Below are positions 24,430 to 32,897 of a DNA stretch of 39,511 bases, one piece after another; within the stretch, counting starts at the first letter, position 1, and every line of letters starts with the position of its first letter. The position numbers and the translations under genes are program-made. Below the pieces are notes generated by a model. That model had not been told where the DNA came from. It saw only the letters and a list, made by a program, of their open reading frames with translations, and did no database searches. Source of the stretch: Bacteroidaceae bacterium (GTDB lineage Bacteria; Bacteroidota; Bacteroidia; Bacteroidales; Bacteroidaceae); NCBI GenBank assembly GCA_024698925.1, contig JAILQO010000086.1, positions 1 to 39,511 of the forward strand, given 5' to 3'.

Positions 24430-24624
24430 TTATATAAACTGATAGATGCTATCGGTGGTTGTGGTGGTTTGTGCATTCTTCGTGGTTTTCGTCACCAGGG
24501 CATCAACGACCATCTTTTTGACAGCGGGAGCGGGTGTGGGCTGCGCCAGCTCGTCGTCGTCAGAGCCGCATCCGATGAGGGTGAAGGTGCCCAGTGCGAG
24601 GGCAAGGAGGGTTTTCTGATTCAT
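24430..24624 (-). CDS. Small putative lipoprotein
   Basis: A 64-residue protein with a signal peptide and lipobox (TFTLIGC, Cys19) followed by GSDDDELAQP, the acidic stretch often seen after the lipid-bearing Cys of Bacteroidota surface lipoproteins. The remainder is Thr-rich (TTKNAQTTTTTDSIY). No domain recognised. It lies between glyA, after a terminator-like hairpin, and the DUF4491 gene. Confidence 0.7.
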   Translation of the reverse strand: MNQKTLLALALGTFTLIGCGSDDDELAQPTPAPAVKKMVVDALVTKTTKNAQTTTTTDSIYQFI

Positions 24625-24645
24625 GGCTTTGAGATAGAAAAGTGG

Positions 24646-24679
24646 AAAAGGCTCATGCCGGTGAGGGCGTGAGCCTTTC
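24646..24679 (-). terminator. Terminator after glyA
   Basis: AAAGGCTCA (24647-24655) pairs with TGAGCCTTT (24670-24678). Read leftward it is followed by a short T run, placing it between glyA and the small lipoprotein gene. Confidence 0.65.
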
Positions 24680-24698
24680 CCTATTGATTGTTACGTGA

Positions 24699-25979
24699 TT
24701 AGTAGGCGAAGAGGGGGTAGTCCTTCATGATGCCGTTCACCTCGGCGCGCACGGCGTCGATCACAGCGGGATTCTCAGGATCGTTGAGCACGCGCTCGAT
24801 GAGCTCGGCAATCTTCACCATCAGGTCTTCCTTGGCACCGCGCGTAGTGATGGCGGGCGTACCGAGGCGGATACCGCTGGTCTGGAAGGCGCTGCGGCTG
24901 TCGAAGGGCACCATGTTCTTGTTCACAGTGATGTCGGCTGCTACGAGGGCATTCTCGGCAACCTTACCGGTCAGCTCGGGGTACTTGCTGCGCAGGTCAA
25001 CCAGCATGGAGTGGTTGTCGGTACCACCGCTGACGATGTCGAAGCCGCGCTTGATGAGCTCGCTGGCCAGCGTAGCGGCGTTCTTCTTCACCTGTGCTGC
25101 CCACTCCTTGAACTCGGGCTGCAGGGCCTCGCCGAAAGCGACGGCCTTGGCGGCGATGACGTGCTCCAGCGGACCGCCCTGGATGCCAGGAAAGACGGCG
25201 CTGTTGAGGAGTGCGGACATCATCTTCACCTGTCCCTTCGGGGTGGTCTTGCCCCAGGGATTCTCGAAGTCCTTGCCCATGAGGATGATACCGCCACGGG
25301 GACCGCGCAGGGTCTTGTGTGTCGTGGAGGTGACGATATGGGCATACTTGAGCGGGTTGTCCAGCAGACCGGCTGCAATCAGACCGGCGGGGTGAGCCAT
25401 ATCGACCATGAAGATAGCGCCTACCTTGTCGGCAATCTCACGCATACGTTTGTAGTCCCATTCACGGCTGTAAGCGGAACCGCCGCCGATGAGGAGCTTG
25501 GGCTTGTGCTGGAGGGCCAGCTGCTCCATCTCGTCGTAATCTACGCGGCCGGTTTCCTTGTTGAGGTTGTAGCCGATGGGACGGTAGATGATACCGCTGG
25601 TATTCACGAGCGAACCGTGAGAGAGGTGACCGCCGTGGTCGAGGTTCAGGCCCATGAAGGTGTCGCCAGGATTCAGGCAAGCGAGGAAGACGGCAGCGTT
25701 GGCCTGTGCGCCTGAGTGGGGCTGCACGTTGGCATATTCAGCGCCGAAGAGCTGGCAGACGCGGTCAATGGCCAACTGCTCCACCTGGTCCACGACTTGG
25801 CAGCCGCCATAGTAGCGATGACCGGGATAACCCTCGGCATACTTGTTGGTGAGGGGAGAGCCCATAGCCTCCATGACCTGCGGGCTGACGAAGTTCTCTG
25901 ATGCGATGAGCTCGATGCCGCGTTCCTGGCGCGCACGTTCCTGCTGGATGAGCTCGAAGATTGTGTTGTCTCGTTTCAT
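24699..25979 (-). CDS. glyA: Serine hydroxymethyltransferase
   Basis: PLP enzyme converting serine and tetrahydrofolate to glycine and methylene-tetrahydrofolate. The 426-residue chain is full length, with [13 protein letters not shown] near residue 23, [11 protein letters not shown] near 52, the tetrahydrofolate/PLP contacts [10 protein letters not shown], and the PLP lysine in [15 protein letters not shown] (about 217-231). The start is 7 nt downstream of pyrI, so it belongs to the pyrB-pyrI transcript. The coupling places one-carbon supply next to pyrimidine synthesis; thymidylate synthesis needs both. Confidence 0.97.
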   Translation of the reverse strand: MKRDNTIFELIQQERARQERGIELIASENFVSPQVMEAMGSPLTNKYAEGYPGHRYYGGCQVVDQVEQLAIDRVCQLFGAEYANVQPHSGAQANAAVFLACLNPGDTFMGLNLDHGGHLSHGSLVNTSGIIYRPIGYNLNKETGRVDYDEMEQLALQHKPKLLIGGGSAYSREWDYKRMREIADKVGAIFMVDMAHPAGLIAAGLLDNPLKYAHIVTSTTHKTLRGPRGGIILMGKDFENPWGKTTPKGQVKMMSALLNSAVFPGIQGGPLEHVIAAKAVAFGEALQPEFKEWAAQVKKNAATLASELIKRGFDIVSGGTDNHSMLVDLRSKYPELTGKVAENALVAADITVNKNMVPFDSRSAFQTSGIRLGTPAITTRGAKEDLMVKIAELIERVLNDPENPAVIDAVRAEVNGIMKDYPLFAY

Positions 25980-25986
25980 AAATGAT

Positions 25987-26442
25987 TTATACTAACTTTA
26001 CTTTTCTGATATCTTGTTCGTGGTTGCAGTAGTGGCAGCGGATGATGCCCTGCTGCTTGTCAACAACGTGGAAGAGGGTAGCCATCGGCTCGTTGTTGGT
26101 GATGCACTTGGGGTTGTCGCAATGGACAATGCCGCGTAGCTCAGTAGGGAGCGATACGGGGCGCTTCTCGACTACTTCATAGTCGCGGATAATGACGAGC
26201 GTTACGTCGGGGGCGACCACAGAGAGCTGGTTCAGCTCCTCGTCCGTGAAGAACTTGTCGGCCACCTTGATGATGCTCTTGGTGCCCATTTTCTGGGACT
26301 TGAGGTTGAAGCCGATGGTGACCTTCGATGTCATCTGGTCCAGATGCAGGAGGTTGATGACCTCAAATAGGCGGTCGCAGGGGATATGGTCAATGACGGT
26401 GCCGTGGTCGAGGGCGGAGACGATCAATTCTTGGCGTTTCAT
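25987..26442 (-). CDS. pyrI: Aspartate carbamoyltransferase regulatory subunit
   Basis: Binds CTP/ATP and allosterically controls PyrB. The 151 residues show the N-terminal nucleotide-binding domain ([28 protein letters not shown]) and a C-terminal zinc site with four Cys, CDNPKCITN and CHYC, after which the chain ends. Its ATG overlaps the pyrB stop (ATGA at 26439-26442), supporting equal production of both subunits. Confidence 0.96.
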   Translation of the reverse strand: MKRQELIVSALDHGTVIDHIPCDRLFEVINLLHLDQMTSKVTIGFNLKSQKMGTKSIIKVADKFFTDEELNQLSVVAPDVTLVIIRDYEVVEKRPVSLPTELRGIVHCDNPKCITNNEPMATLFHVVDKQQGIIRCHYCNHEQDIRKVKLV

Positions 26443-27386
26443 GAGATAATGGTGGGGTCGTTTTGAATTTGTTCGAGGGTGATACCCAGCGTGTCGCAGA
26501 TGATGGCCTGACGCGCATAGAGGCCGTTGCGGGCCTGCTGGAAGTAGTAGGCGTGGGGATCGTCGTCGATGCTGTACTCAATCTCGTTCACGCGGGGCAG
26601 GGGATGGAGGATGCGCATGTTGGGGCGGGCCTTGGCGAGCATGTCCAGCTTGAGGAGGTAGCGGTCCTTGACGCGCTCATACTCCATCAGGTCCGTGAAG
26701 CGCTCGCGCTGCACGCGTGTCATATATAAAATGTCTGCGCCGGCAATCACGTCGGCGTCGAAATCCTGATGCTCCACGTAGCGGATATTGTGGTCGCGGC
26801 AGTACTGCTTGTACGGTTCTGGCATCGCCAGCTCGTCCGGGGCAATGAAGTGGAATGTGGGATTGAAGTGACGCATTGCCATCAGCAGGCTGTGCACGGT
26901 GCGGCCGTACTTGAGGTCGCCCACCATGTAGATGTTCAGGTTGTCCAGCGTGCCTTGCGTCTGGTTGATGGTGTAAAGGTCCAGCATCGTCTGCGAGGGG
27001 TGCTGGTTGGCACCGTCGCCGGCGTTGATGATGGGCACGGGGGCAATCTCGCTGGCATAGCGTGCAGCACCCTCAAGGTAGTGACGCATCACAATCACGT
27101 CAGCGTAGTTGCTGACCATCATGATGGTGTCCTTGAGCGTCTCGCCCTTGGTGCCGCTGGTCACCTTGGGGTCGGCAAAACCGATGACGCGTGCGCCGAG
27201 TCGGTTGGCGGCAGTCTCAAAGCTGAGGCGGGTGCGGGTCGAGGGCTCGAAGAAGAGCGTTGCTACGATGCGCCCCTGCAACAGCAAGCGGTTGGGATGG
27301 CGCTCAAACTCCTGCGCCATTCGGATCAGATACTCAATCTTCTCGCGCGAATGGTCGGCAATGGTGACTAAACTTCTGTTTAACAT
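26439..27386 (-). CDS. pyrB: Aspartate carbamoyltransferase catalytic subunit
   Basis: First committed step of pyrimidine synthesis, carbamoyl phosphate plus aspartate. The 315 residues contain the carbamoyl-phosphate loop [13 protein letters not shown] (about 47-59), [12 protein letters not shown] (about 128-139), [13 protein letters not shown] (about 155-167) and HPLPRVNEI (about 263-271). First gene of pyrB-pyrI-glyA. The leader is short (about 15 nt from the predicted start site) and I see no pyrimidine-responsive attenuator. Confidence 0.97.
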   Translation of the reverse strand: MLNRSLVTIADHSREKIEYLIRMAQEFERHPNRLLLQGRIVATLFFEPSTRTRLSFETAANRLGARVIGFADPKVTSGTKGETLKDTIMMVSNYADVIVMRHYLEGAARYASEIAPVPIINAGDGANQHPSQTMLDLYTINQTQGTLDNLNIYMVGDLKYGRTVHSLLMAMRHFNPTFHFIAPDELAMPEPYKQYCRDHNIRYVEHQDFDADVIAGADILYMTRVQRERFTDLMEYERVKDRYLLKLDMLAKARPNMRILHPLPRVNEIEYSIDDDPHAYYFQQARNGLYARQAIICDTLGITLEQIQNDPTIIS

Positions 27387-27406
27387 AATGCGTTACAATC
27401 TTTTTG

Positions 27407-27414
27407 CAAAGTTA
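27407..27414 (-). promoter_or_regulatory. -7 element TAACTTTG for pyrB
   Basis: TAnnTTTG on the minus strand, 21 nt before the pyrB ATG. Confidence 0.6.
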
Positions 27415-27519
27415 CGGGAAAAGATTGAAACGGCCATCGCCTGAAGTCTTAATAGTTGCTAAGAAAATATTTTTTAAAACTTTTCTCGCTTTTGGCGCGG
27501 TCATTTAAGAGAAATCAGC

Positions 27520-27527
27520 TATATTTG
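27520..27527 (+). promoter_or_regulatory. -7 element TATATTTG for penicillin-binding protein 1A
   Basis: Perfect TAnnTTTG 25 nt before the ATG at 27552. It lies inside the longer open frame from 27456 and so argues for the downstream start. Confidence 0.6.
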
Positions 27528-27551
27528 CAACCCATTTCCCCTAAAAAAGTC

Positions 27552-29891
27552 ATGCGAAAGAAATTCTTCATTACGATATGGGCCTTGTTCTTCACGGTGA
27601 TCCTCGCTGTGGCTGTGGCTTTCTGGGCCATTGCCAAGGGCTACATCGGATACATGCCCAACCTGAGTCAGCTTGAAAACCCCGTGAACAAGTTTGCGTC
27701 GCAGGTGCTGACCTCTGACGGACAACTGCTGGGTACCTGGAGCTACCAGCGCGCCAACCGCATCTTCGTGGATTACCGCGACATCGCACCCTCGACGGTG
27801 CAGGCGTTGGTGGCCACGGAGGATGTGCGCTTCTACGAGCACTCCGGCATCGATTTCCGCGCCCTCATGCGTGCCATCGTAAAACGCGGTATTCTGCGCC
27901 AGAAGAATGCTGGCGGTGGCTCTACCATCACGCAGCAGCTGGCTAAGCAGCTCTACTCCGAACGGGCTTCATCTACGATGGAGCGCCTGTTCCAGAAGCC
28001 TATCGAGTGGACCATCGCCGTGCGCCTGGAGCGTTACTATACGAAGGAGGAAATCCTCTCGATGTATCTGAACTACTTCGACTTCCTGCACAACGCCGTC
28101 GGACTGAAGACCGCCGCCAAGACTTACTATGGCAAGGAGCCCAAGGACCTCACAGTCAACGAGAGTGCCATGCTGATAGGACTCTGCAAGAATCCCTCGT
28201 TCTTCAATCCCGTGCGCTTCCCTGAGCGTGCTGTAGAACGCCGCAATGTCGTGCTGGGACAGATGCTCAAGGCGGGCTATCTGACGCAGGAGGAAGTGGA
28301 TTCGCTGTCGAAGCAGCCTCTGGCCCTGAACTTCCATCGTGTGGACCACAAGGAAGGTCATGGAACCTATATCCGCGAATACCTGCGCACGGTGCTGATG
28401 GCCAAGAAGCCTGAACGCGACGATTATGCCTCATGGCAGAACCAGAAGTTCTACGATGACAGCGTGGCTTGGGCCAATGATCCGCTCTACGGATGGTGTA
28501 ACAAGAACAAGAAGAAGGACGGCTCGAACTACAATATCTACGTGGACGGCCTGAAGATCTACACCACCATCGACAGCCGCATGCAGCGCTATGCCGAGGA
28601 GGCGATGTACAATCATGTTGCCAAGGAAATGCAGCCCCTCTTCGCTGCTGAGCGAAAGGGCAAGGCCAATGCCCCATACGCTGCCGGCATCAGCATGGAG
28701 AAGGTGGAACAGAACCTGCAACGTGCCATGCGGCAGAGCGAGCGCTATCTGGTCATGCATCGTGCCGGCGTCAGCGCTGAGGATATTGAAAAGGCTTTCA
28801 ATACGCCTACGGAGATGACGGTCTATAGCGTGGACGGCGAGATAGACACGACGATGACTCCGTTGGACAGCATCAAGTACTATAAGGGCATCCTGCGCTC
28901 GGGCTTCGTCTGCATGGATACCCGCACGGGACAGGTGAAAGCCTACGTGGGCGGTCTGGACTACCGTCATTTCCAATACGATATGGCCAGCATGGGACGT
29001 CGTCAGGTGGGTTCTACCATCAAACCCTATCTCTACGCTCTGGCGATGGAGAACGGGTGGAGCCCGTGTGACGTAGCGCCGAATGTGCAGACCACCTACC
29101 AAGTCGGTAATCAGACGTGGACACCGCGCAACGGCAGCCGTGCCCGCTATGGCGAGATGGTCACGCTGAAGTGGGGCTTGGCTACGTCCAACAACTGGAT
29201 CTCGGCCTACCTGATGAGTCAGCTGAATCCGAAGGCCTTTGTGCGACTGCTGCATGAATTCGGTATCATGAACCAGGAGATACATCCTTCGATGTCCCTG
29301 TGCCTGGGCCCCTGTGACATCTCAGTCCTCGAGATGGTCTCGGCTTACACCGCCTTCGCGAATCACGGTATCCGCACAGCACCGCTCTTCGTGACCCGCA
29401 TCGAGGATGCCAACGGAGATGTCGTGGGAGAATTCTCACCCAAGATGAACGAGGTAATCAGCGAGGAGAGTGCAGCGAAGATGATCGTCCTCATGCGAGG
29501 CGTCATCGACGGCGGTACCGGTGCCCGTATGCGCTTCCGCTATAATATCAAGGCTCCGATGGGTGGCAAGACAGGAACAACCAATGACAATTCAGACGGT
29601 TGGTTCGTGGGCTATACGCCTTCACTCGCTTTCGGAGCATGGGTAGGTGGCGACGAACACGACGTACACTTCAACAGCATGGCCTACGGACAGGGTGCAG
29701 CCGCCTCCCTGCCTATCTGTGCCAGCTTCCTGAAACAAGTGTTTGCTGATTCCACGCTGGGCTACTCCGAGGATGAGAGCTTCGACATGCCTGCAGGCTT
29801 TGACCCCTGTAGCTCGTCGATAGATCTCAGCGAAGATGAGTTGGACACCGTGGGCGATAACATGGTGATAGACGACCCCGAAGCGCTCTAA
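27552..29891 (+). CDS. Penicillin-binding protein 1A, bifunctional transglycosylase/transpeptidase
   Basis: Class A PBP that polymerises and cross-links peptidoglycan. From the ATG at 27552 the chain has 779 residues: a short basic start (MRKK), one membrane anchor (FFITIWALFFTVILAVAVAFW), the glycosyltransferase domain with ATEDVRFYEHSGIDFRAL and GGGSTITQQLAKQLY, and the transpeptidase with SxxK in GSTIKPYLYALAM, SxN in ATSNNW and KTGTTNDNSDGWFVGYTP. The C-terminus is acidic (DLSEDELDTVGD). The upstream in-frame start at 27456 would precede the promoter. The stop overlaps the convergent folK-like gene by 4 bp. Confidence 0.94.
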   Translation: MRKKFFITIWALFFTVILAVAVAFWAIAKGYIGYMPNLSQLENPVNKFASQVLTSDGQLLGTWSYQRANRIFVDYRDIAPSTVQALVATEDVRFYEHSGIDFRALMRAIVKRGILRQKNAGGGSTITQQLAKQLYSERASSTMERLFQKPIEWTIAVRLERYYTKEEILSMYLNYFDFLHNAVGLKTAAKTYYGKEPKDLTVNESAMLIGLCKNPSFFNPVRFPERAVERRNVVLGQMLKAGYLTQEEVDSLSKQPLALNFHRVDHKEGHGTYIREYLRTVLMAKKPERDDYASWQNQKFYDDSVAWANDPLYGWCNKNKKKDGSNYNIYVDGLKIYTTIDSRMQRYAEEAMYNHVAKEMQPLFAAERKGKANAPYAAGISMEKVEQNLQRAMRQSERYLVMHRAGVSAEDIEKAFNTPTEMTVYSVDGEIDTTMTPLDSIKYYKGILRSGFVCMDTRTGQVKAYVGGLDYRHFQYDMASMGRRQVGSTIKPYLYALAMENGWSPCDVAPNVQTTYQVGNQTWTPRNGSRARYGEMVTLKWGLATSNNWISAYLMSQLNPKAFVRLLHEFGIMNQEIHPSMSLCLGPCDISVLEMVSAYTAFANHGIRTAPLFVTRIEDANGDVVGEFSPKMNEVISEESAAKMIVLMRGVIDGGTGARMRFRYNIKAPMGGKTGTTNDNSDGWFVGYTPSLAFGAWVGGDEHDVHFNSMAYGQGAAASLPICASFLKQVFADSTLGYSEDESFDMPAGFDPCSSSIDLSEDELDTVGDNMVIDDPEAL

Positions 29892-30268
29892 GAAAGCTCT
29901 GCGACAGCCGACTGAACGTAGTCGCGCTCCCAGTCTTCTTTCCTCAGCACTTCACCGTCCATCCACAGCAGGTCAAGATCCAGCTTCACGAGTCCCTTGT
30001 CCAAATCCTCAGGCTTGCGACCAAACTGTCGTTCCAGACTCTTGAGCAACGGACGAATAAAAGTAGTGGGCACACTCGTCTCGACCCAAGCTACCTGATT
30101 AGTGAACATACGGGGACAATCAATACCAATGGGCTCAGTACGCTGTGGCGTGCTGAAACGCTGTTCACCACGAAAGGCCTCGGCCAACTTGCGCTCTGCC
30201 CAACGAATGGCAATTTCGCTGTTCTCGAGGTTCGTTCCTATACCTATATATATAATATGCTTGCTCAT
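29888..30268 (-). CDS. folK: HPPK-like pterin pyrophosphokinase, short form
   Basis: Related to the enzyme that pyrophosphorylates hydroxymethyl-dihydropterin in folate synthesis. From the ATG at 30268 (MSKHIIYIGIGTNL) it has 126 residues, shorter than the usual 150-170. Visible motifs are YIGIGTNLEN at the start, RTEPIG, FTNQVAWVET and, in place of the canonical RxxLDLDIL, KLDLDLLWMDGEVL, which keeps the Mg-binding Asp pair. The usual C-terminal PHP...RxFVL segment is missing or reduced to WERDYVQSAV. Function as a true FolK is likely but not certain. A -7-like TATTTTTG lies at 30305-30312 on the minus strand. Divergent from kdsB. Confidence 0.75.
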   Translation of the reverse strand: MSKHIIYIGIGTNLENSEIAIRWAERKLAEAFRGEQRFSTPQRTEPIGIDCPRMFTNQVAWVETSVPTTFIRPLLKSLERQFGRKPEDLDKGLVKLDLDLLWMDGEVLRKEDWERDYVQSAVAELS

Positions 30269-30304
30269 TGCAGCGGCGAAGATAGACATTATTATTCAAA
30301 TTGC

Positions 30305-30312
30305 CAAAAATA
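30305..30312 (-). promoter_or_regulatory. -7 element TATTTTTG for the folK-like gene
   Basis: TAnnTTTG match on the minus strand, 36 nt before the ATG at 30268, in a 65-nt divergent region shared with kdsB. Confidence 0.4.
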
Positions 30313-30333
30313 AGGCTAAAAAAATTTAAAAAT

Positions 30334-31089
30334 ATGACTTTCATAGGTATTATTCCTGCCCGATATGCCTCTACACGCTTCCCGGCAAAGCCGTTAGCGA
30401 TGCTTGGAGGCAAGACTGTCATCGAACGTGTGTATCGTCAGGTCGTGGGTCAGTTGGATGACGCCGTAGTGGCTACTGATGACCAAAGAATCTATGATAC
30501 TGTGATAGGTTTTGGCGGTAAAGCGGTCATGACGGGTGTACACCACAAGAGCGGTACAGACCGTGTAGAGGAGGCTTACGAACTGATAGGACGTGACTAC
30601 GACGTGATTGTCAACGTGCAGGGCGACGAGCCCTTCATACAGCCGCAGCAGCTGCGTGCGCTGCAGGAATGCTTCGACGTTGCCGAGACACAGATTGCTA
30701 CGCTGGTGAAACCCTTTACGCCGCAGGACGGGCTGGCAGCGCTCCAGAATCCCAACAGCCCCAAGGTGGTTGTGGATGACCGCAAGCGGGCCCTCTACTT
30801 CAGTCGCAGTGTGATACCTTACCTGCGTGGTGTAGAACCTTCCGAGTGGCTCTCTACGCACACCTTCTACAAACACATCGGCCTGTATGCCTACCGTCCT
30901 GAGGTGTTGCGTGAAATCACCTCACTGCCACAGTCGCCACTGGAGATGGCCGAGAGTCTGGAACAGCTCCGCTGGTTACAGGCGGGCTTCCATATTCAAG
31001 TCGGTATCTCACAGGTAGAAACTATCGGAATTGATACGCCCGAGGATCTGCAGCGCGCAGAGGAATTCCTGGCAAAACAGAAAATATAA
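30334..31089 (+). CDS. kdsB: 3-deoxy-manno-octulosonate cytidylyltransferase
   Basis: Activates Kdo with CTP to CMP-Kdo for lipopolysaccharide core assembly. The 251 residues start MTFIGIIPARYASTRFPAKP, the nucleotide-binding signature, followed by TDDQRIYD, NVQGDEPFI (about residues 93-101) and a C-terminal IGIDTPEDLQRAE. The ATG at 30334 was chosen over one at 30301 because the family begins at MxFxxIIPARYxS. It is a single gene between the folK-like gene and dnaB. Confidence 0.95.
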   Translation: MTFIGIIPARYASTRFPAKPLAMLGGKTVIERVYRQVVGQLDDAVVATDDQRIYDTVIGFGGKAVMTGVHHKSGTDRVEEAYELIGRDYDVIVNVQGDEPFIQPQQLRALQECFDVAETQIATLVKPFTPQDGLAALQNPNSPKVVVDDRKRALYFSRSVIPYLRGVEPSEWLSTHTFYKHIGLYAYRPEVLREITSLPQSPLEMAESLEQLRWLQAGFHIQVGISQVETIGIDTPEDLQRAEEFLAKQKI

Positions 31090-31097
31090 TTTCTTAA

Positions 31098-31208
31098 TTA
31101 CGAATGACGAATGATAAATGACGAATATAATAAGCCATTTTCATGCGAGAGAAACTCTTATTCGTAATTCGTCATTCATCATTCGTCATTCATCATTCGT
31201 CATTCATA
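31098..31208. repeat. Inverted pair of ATTCGTCATT repeat arrays upstream of dnaB
   Basis: 31098-31129 repeats ACGAATGACGAATGATAAAT-type units and 31159-31208 repeats the reverse complement, ATTCGTCATTCATC. The two arms could pair over some 30 positions around a loop of about 30 nt. The right arm ends a few bases before the dnaB start. Confidence 0.75.
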
Positions 31209-31212
31209 AATA

Positions 31213-32781
31213 ATGCCCTCTACAAATAGAAAACCAAGCCCACGAACCAAGAATGTGGCTGTTCCCACGGAAGATGCCTTCGGACATCAGCAGCCCCAGA
31301 ACCTTGAGATGGAACGTGCCGTCATCGGTGCGCTGATGATTGAGCAGGATGCTTATTCGCTAGTCAGCGAGCTCCTGCGCCCTGAGAGCTTCTATGACCA
31401 TCGCCATCAACTCATCTTTGATGCCGTGCGCTCACTCAGCGCCCAGCAACGCCCAGTCGATATACTTACCGTCAGGGAGTATCTGGAGTCGCAGGGTAAT
31501 CTGGAGGAAGCAGGCGGACCATCGTATATCGTTCAGTTGTCTGCCAATGTCACCTCGTCCGCACATATCGAGTATCATGCCCGCATCATTGCCCAGAAGT
31601 TCCTGGCACGTGAGCTGATTAAATTCTCCAGCCGTGTGCAGCAATCGGCATTTGATGCCACAACCGATGTGGATGACTTGATGCAGGAGGCCGAAGGACA
31701 GCTCTTCTCCATCTCGCAGCAGAACCTGAAGAAGGATTACACGCAAATCAATCCCGTCATCCACGAGGCCTACGTGATGTTGCAGAAGGCTGCAGCCCGT
31801 CAGGATGGTCTGTCGGGTCTCTCCAGCGGTTTCGAGGGCATTGATAAGATTACCAGTGGTTGGCAGAACAGCGACCTCATCATCATTGCAGCCCGTCCGG
31901 CTATGGGTAAAACGGCTTTTGTGCTGTCTATGGCCAAGAAGATAGCTGTGGATATGCGCGAGCCCGTTGCGATGTTCTCGTTGGAAATGAGTAATGTGCA
32001 GCTCGTGAATCGTCTGATTGTAAACGTCTGCGAGCTGCCTGGCGAGAAGATTAAGAGTGGACAGCTGCTGCCTTACGAGTGGGGGCAGCTCGACAATCGT
32101 ATCCGTCAGCTCTATGATGCTCCGTTCTATATCGACGATACGCCCTCGCTGTCAGTCTTCGAGTTGCGCACCAAGGCCCGTCGCCTGGTTCGCGAACATG
32201 GCGTGAAGCTCATCCTGATCGACTATCTGCAGCTGATGAATGCCTCCGGTATGAGTTTCGGCTCCCGTCAGGAAGAAGTGTCCAATATCAGCCGTTCGCT
32301 GAAAGGCTTAGCTAAGGAACTCAATATTCCCATCATTGCGCTGTCACAGCTGAACCGTTCCGTTGAAAAGCGTGAAGGCGAGGAAGGCAAGCGTCCGCAA
32401 CTCTCTGACTTGCGTGAGTCTGGTGCTATTGAGCAGGATGCTGATATGGTATGCTTTATCCACCGTCCGGAATACTACAAGATCTATCAGGATGAGAAAG
32501 GTCGTAACATGCGTGGAATGGCAGAATTCATTATCGCCAAGCACAGAAACGGTGCTGTTGATACCGTTGTTTTACGCTTCCGCAACGAATATGCCCGCTT
32601 CCAGGATCCTGAGGAGGATGCCTATATCCCTGCACCTGGCGAGACGGTCACCTACGGCTCGGCCATCAACGACGATCAGGGCGTGGATCCGGATGCTCCG
32701 CTTCCATCCGAATTGCCTACCGTTAATGACAATGATACGCCTTTCGGACCGCCTCCATCAACGGCAAATATGCCTTTCTGA
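31213..32781 (+). CDS. dnaB: Replicative DNA helicase DnaB
   Basis: Hexameric 5'-3' helicase of the replisome. After a basic, probably disordered N-terminus (residues 1-25) comes the DnaB N domain (PQNLEMERAVIGALMIEQDAY, about 28-130), then the RecA-like ATPase: GLSSGFEGIDKITSGW, Walker A AARPAMGKTAF (about 226-236), MFSLEMS, LILIDYLQLMN and SQLNRSVEKR. The C-terminal 40 residues are acidic/Pro-rich. Length 522 is normal. No intein is present. The leader contains an inverted repeat array. Confidence 0.97.
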   Translation: MPSTNRKPSPRTKNVAVPTEDAFGHQQPQNLEMERAVIGALMIEQDAYSLVSELLRPESFYDHRHQLIFDAVRSLSAQQRPVDILTVREYLESQGNLEEAGGPSYIVQLSANVTSSAHIEYHARIIAQKFLARELIKFSSRVQQSAFDATTDVDDLMQEAEGQLFSISQQNLKKDYTQINPVIHEAYVMLQKAAARQDGLSGLSSGFEGIDKITSGWQNSDLIIIAARPAMGKTAFVLSMAKKIAVDMREPVAMFSLEMSNVQLVNRLIVNVCELPGEKIKSGQLLPYEWGQLDNRIRQLYDAPFYIDDTPSLSVFELRTKARRLVREHGVKLILIDYLQLMNASGMSFGSRQEEVSNISRSLKGLAKELNIPIIALSQLNRSVEKREGEEGKRPQLSDLRESGAIEQDADMVCFIHRPEYYKIYQDEKGRNMRGMAEFIIAKHRNGAVDTVVLRFRNEYARFQDPEEDAYIPAPGETVTYGSAINDDQGVDPDAPLPSELPTVNDNDTPFGPPPSTANMPF

Positions 32782-32835
32782 GCGCAGAATGTTAAATTCA
32801 TGGCGGAAAAGCACCCTCAGTTCAAATCTTTTTTG

Positions 32836-32843
32836 TACTTTTG
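32836..32843 (+). promoter_or_regulatory. -7 element TACTTTTG for pheT
   Basis: TAnnTTTG match 55 nt before the pheT start; it is followed by a small AATCGTCA/AATTGTCA octamer pair (32873-32888). Confidence 0.5.
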
Positions 32844-32897
32844 CGCGCGAAATTGAAAACATCCCATTGTTTAATCGTCAAATTGTCAAATTAAAAC

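Noticed and set aside
27387..27450. Pyrimidine-responsive attenuator before pyrB
   Set aside because: The predicted leader is only about 15 nt and shows no hairpin plus T run.
27456..27551. N-terminal extension of penicillin-binding protein 1A
   Set aside because: The promoter -7 element at 27520-27527 lies within it and the membrane anchor follows the later start.
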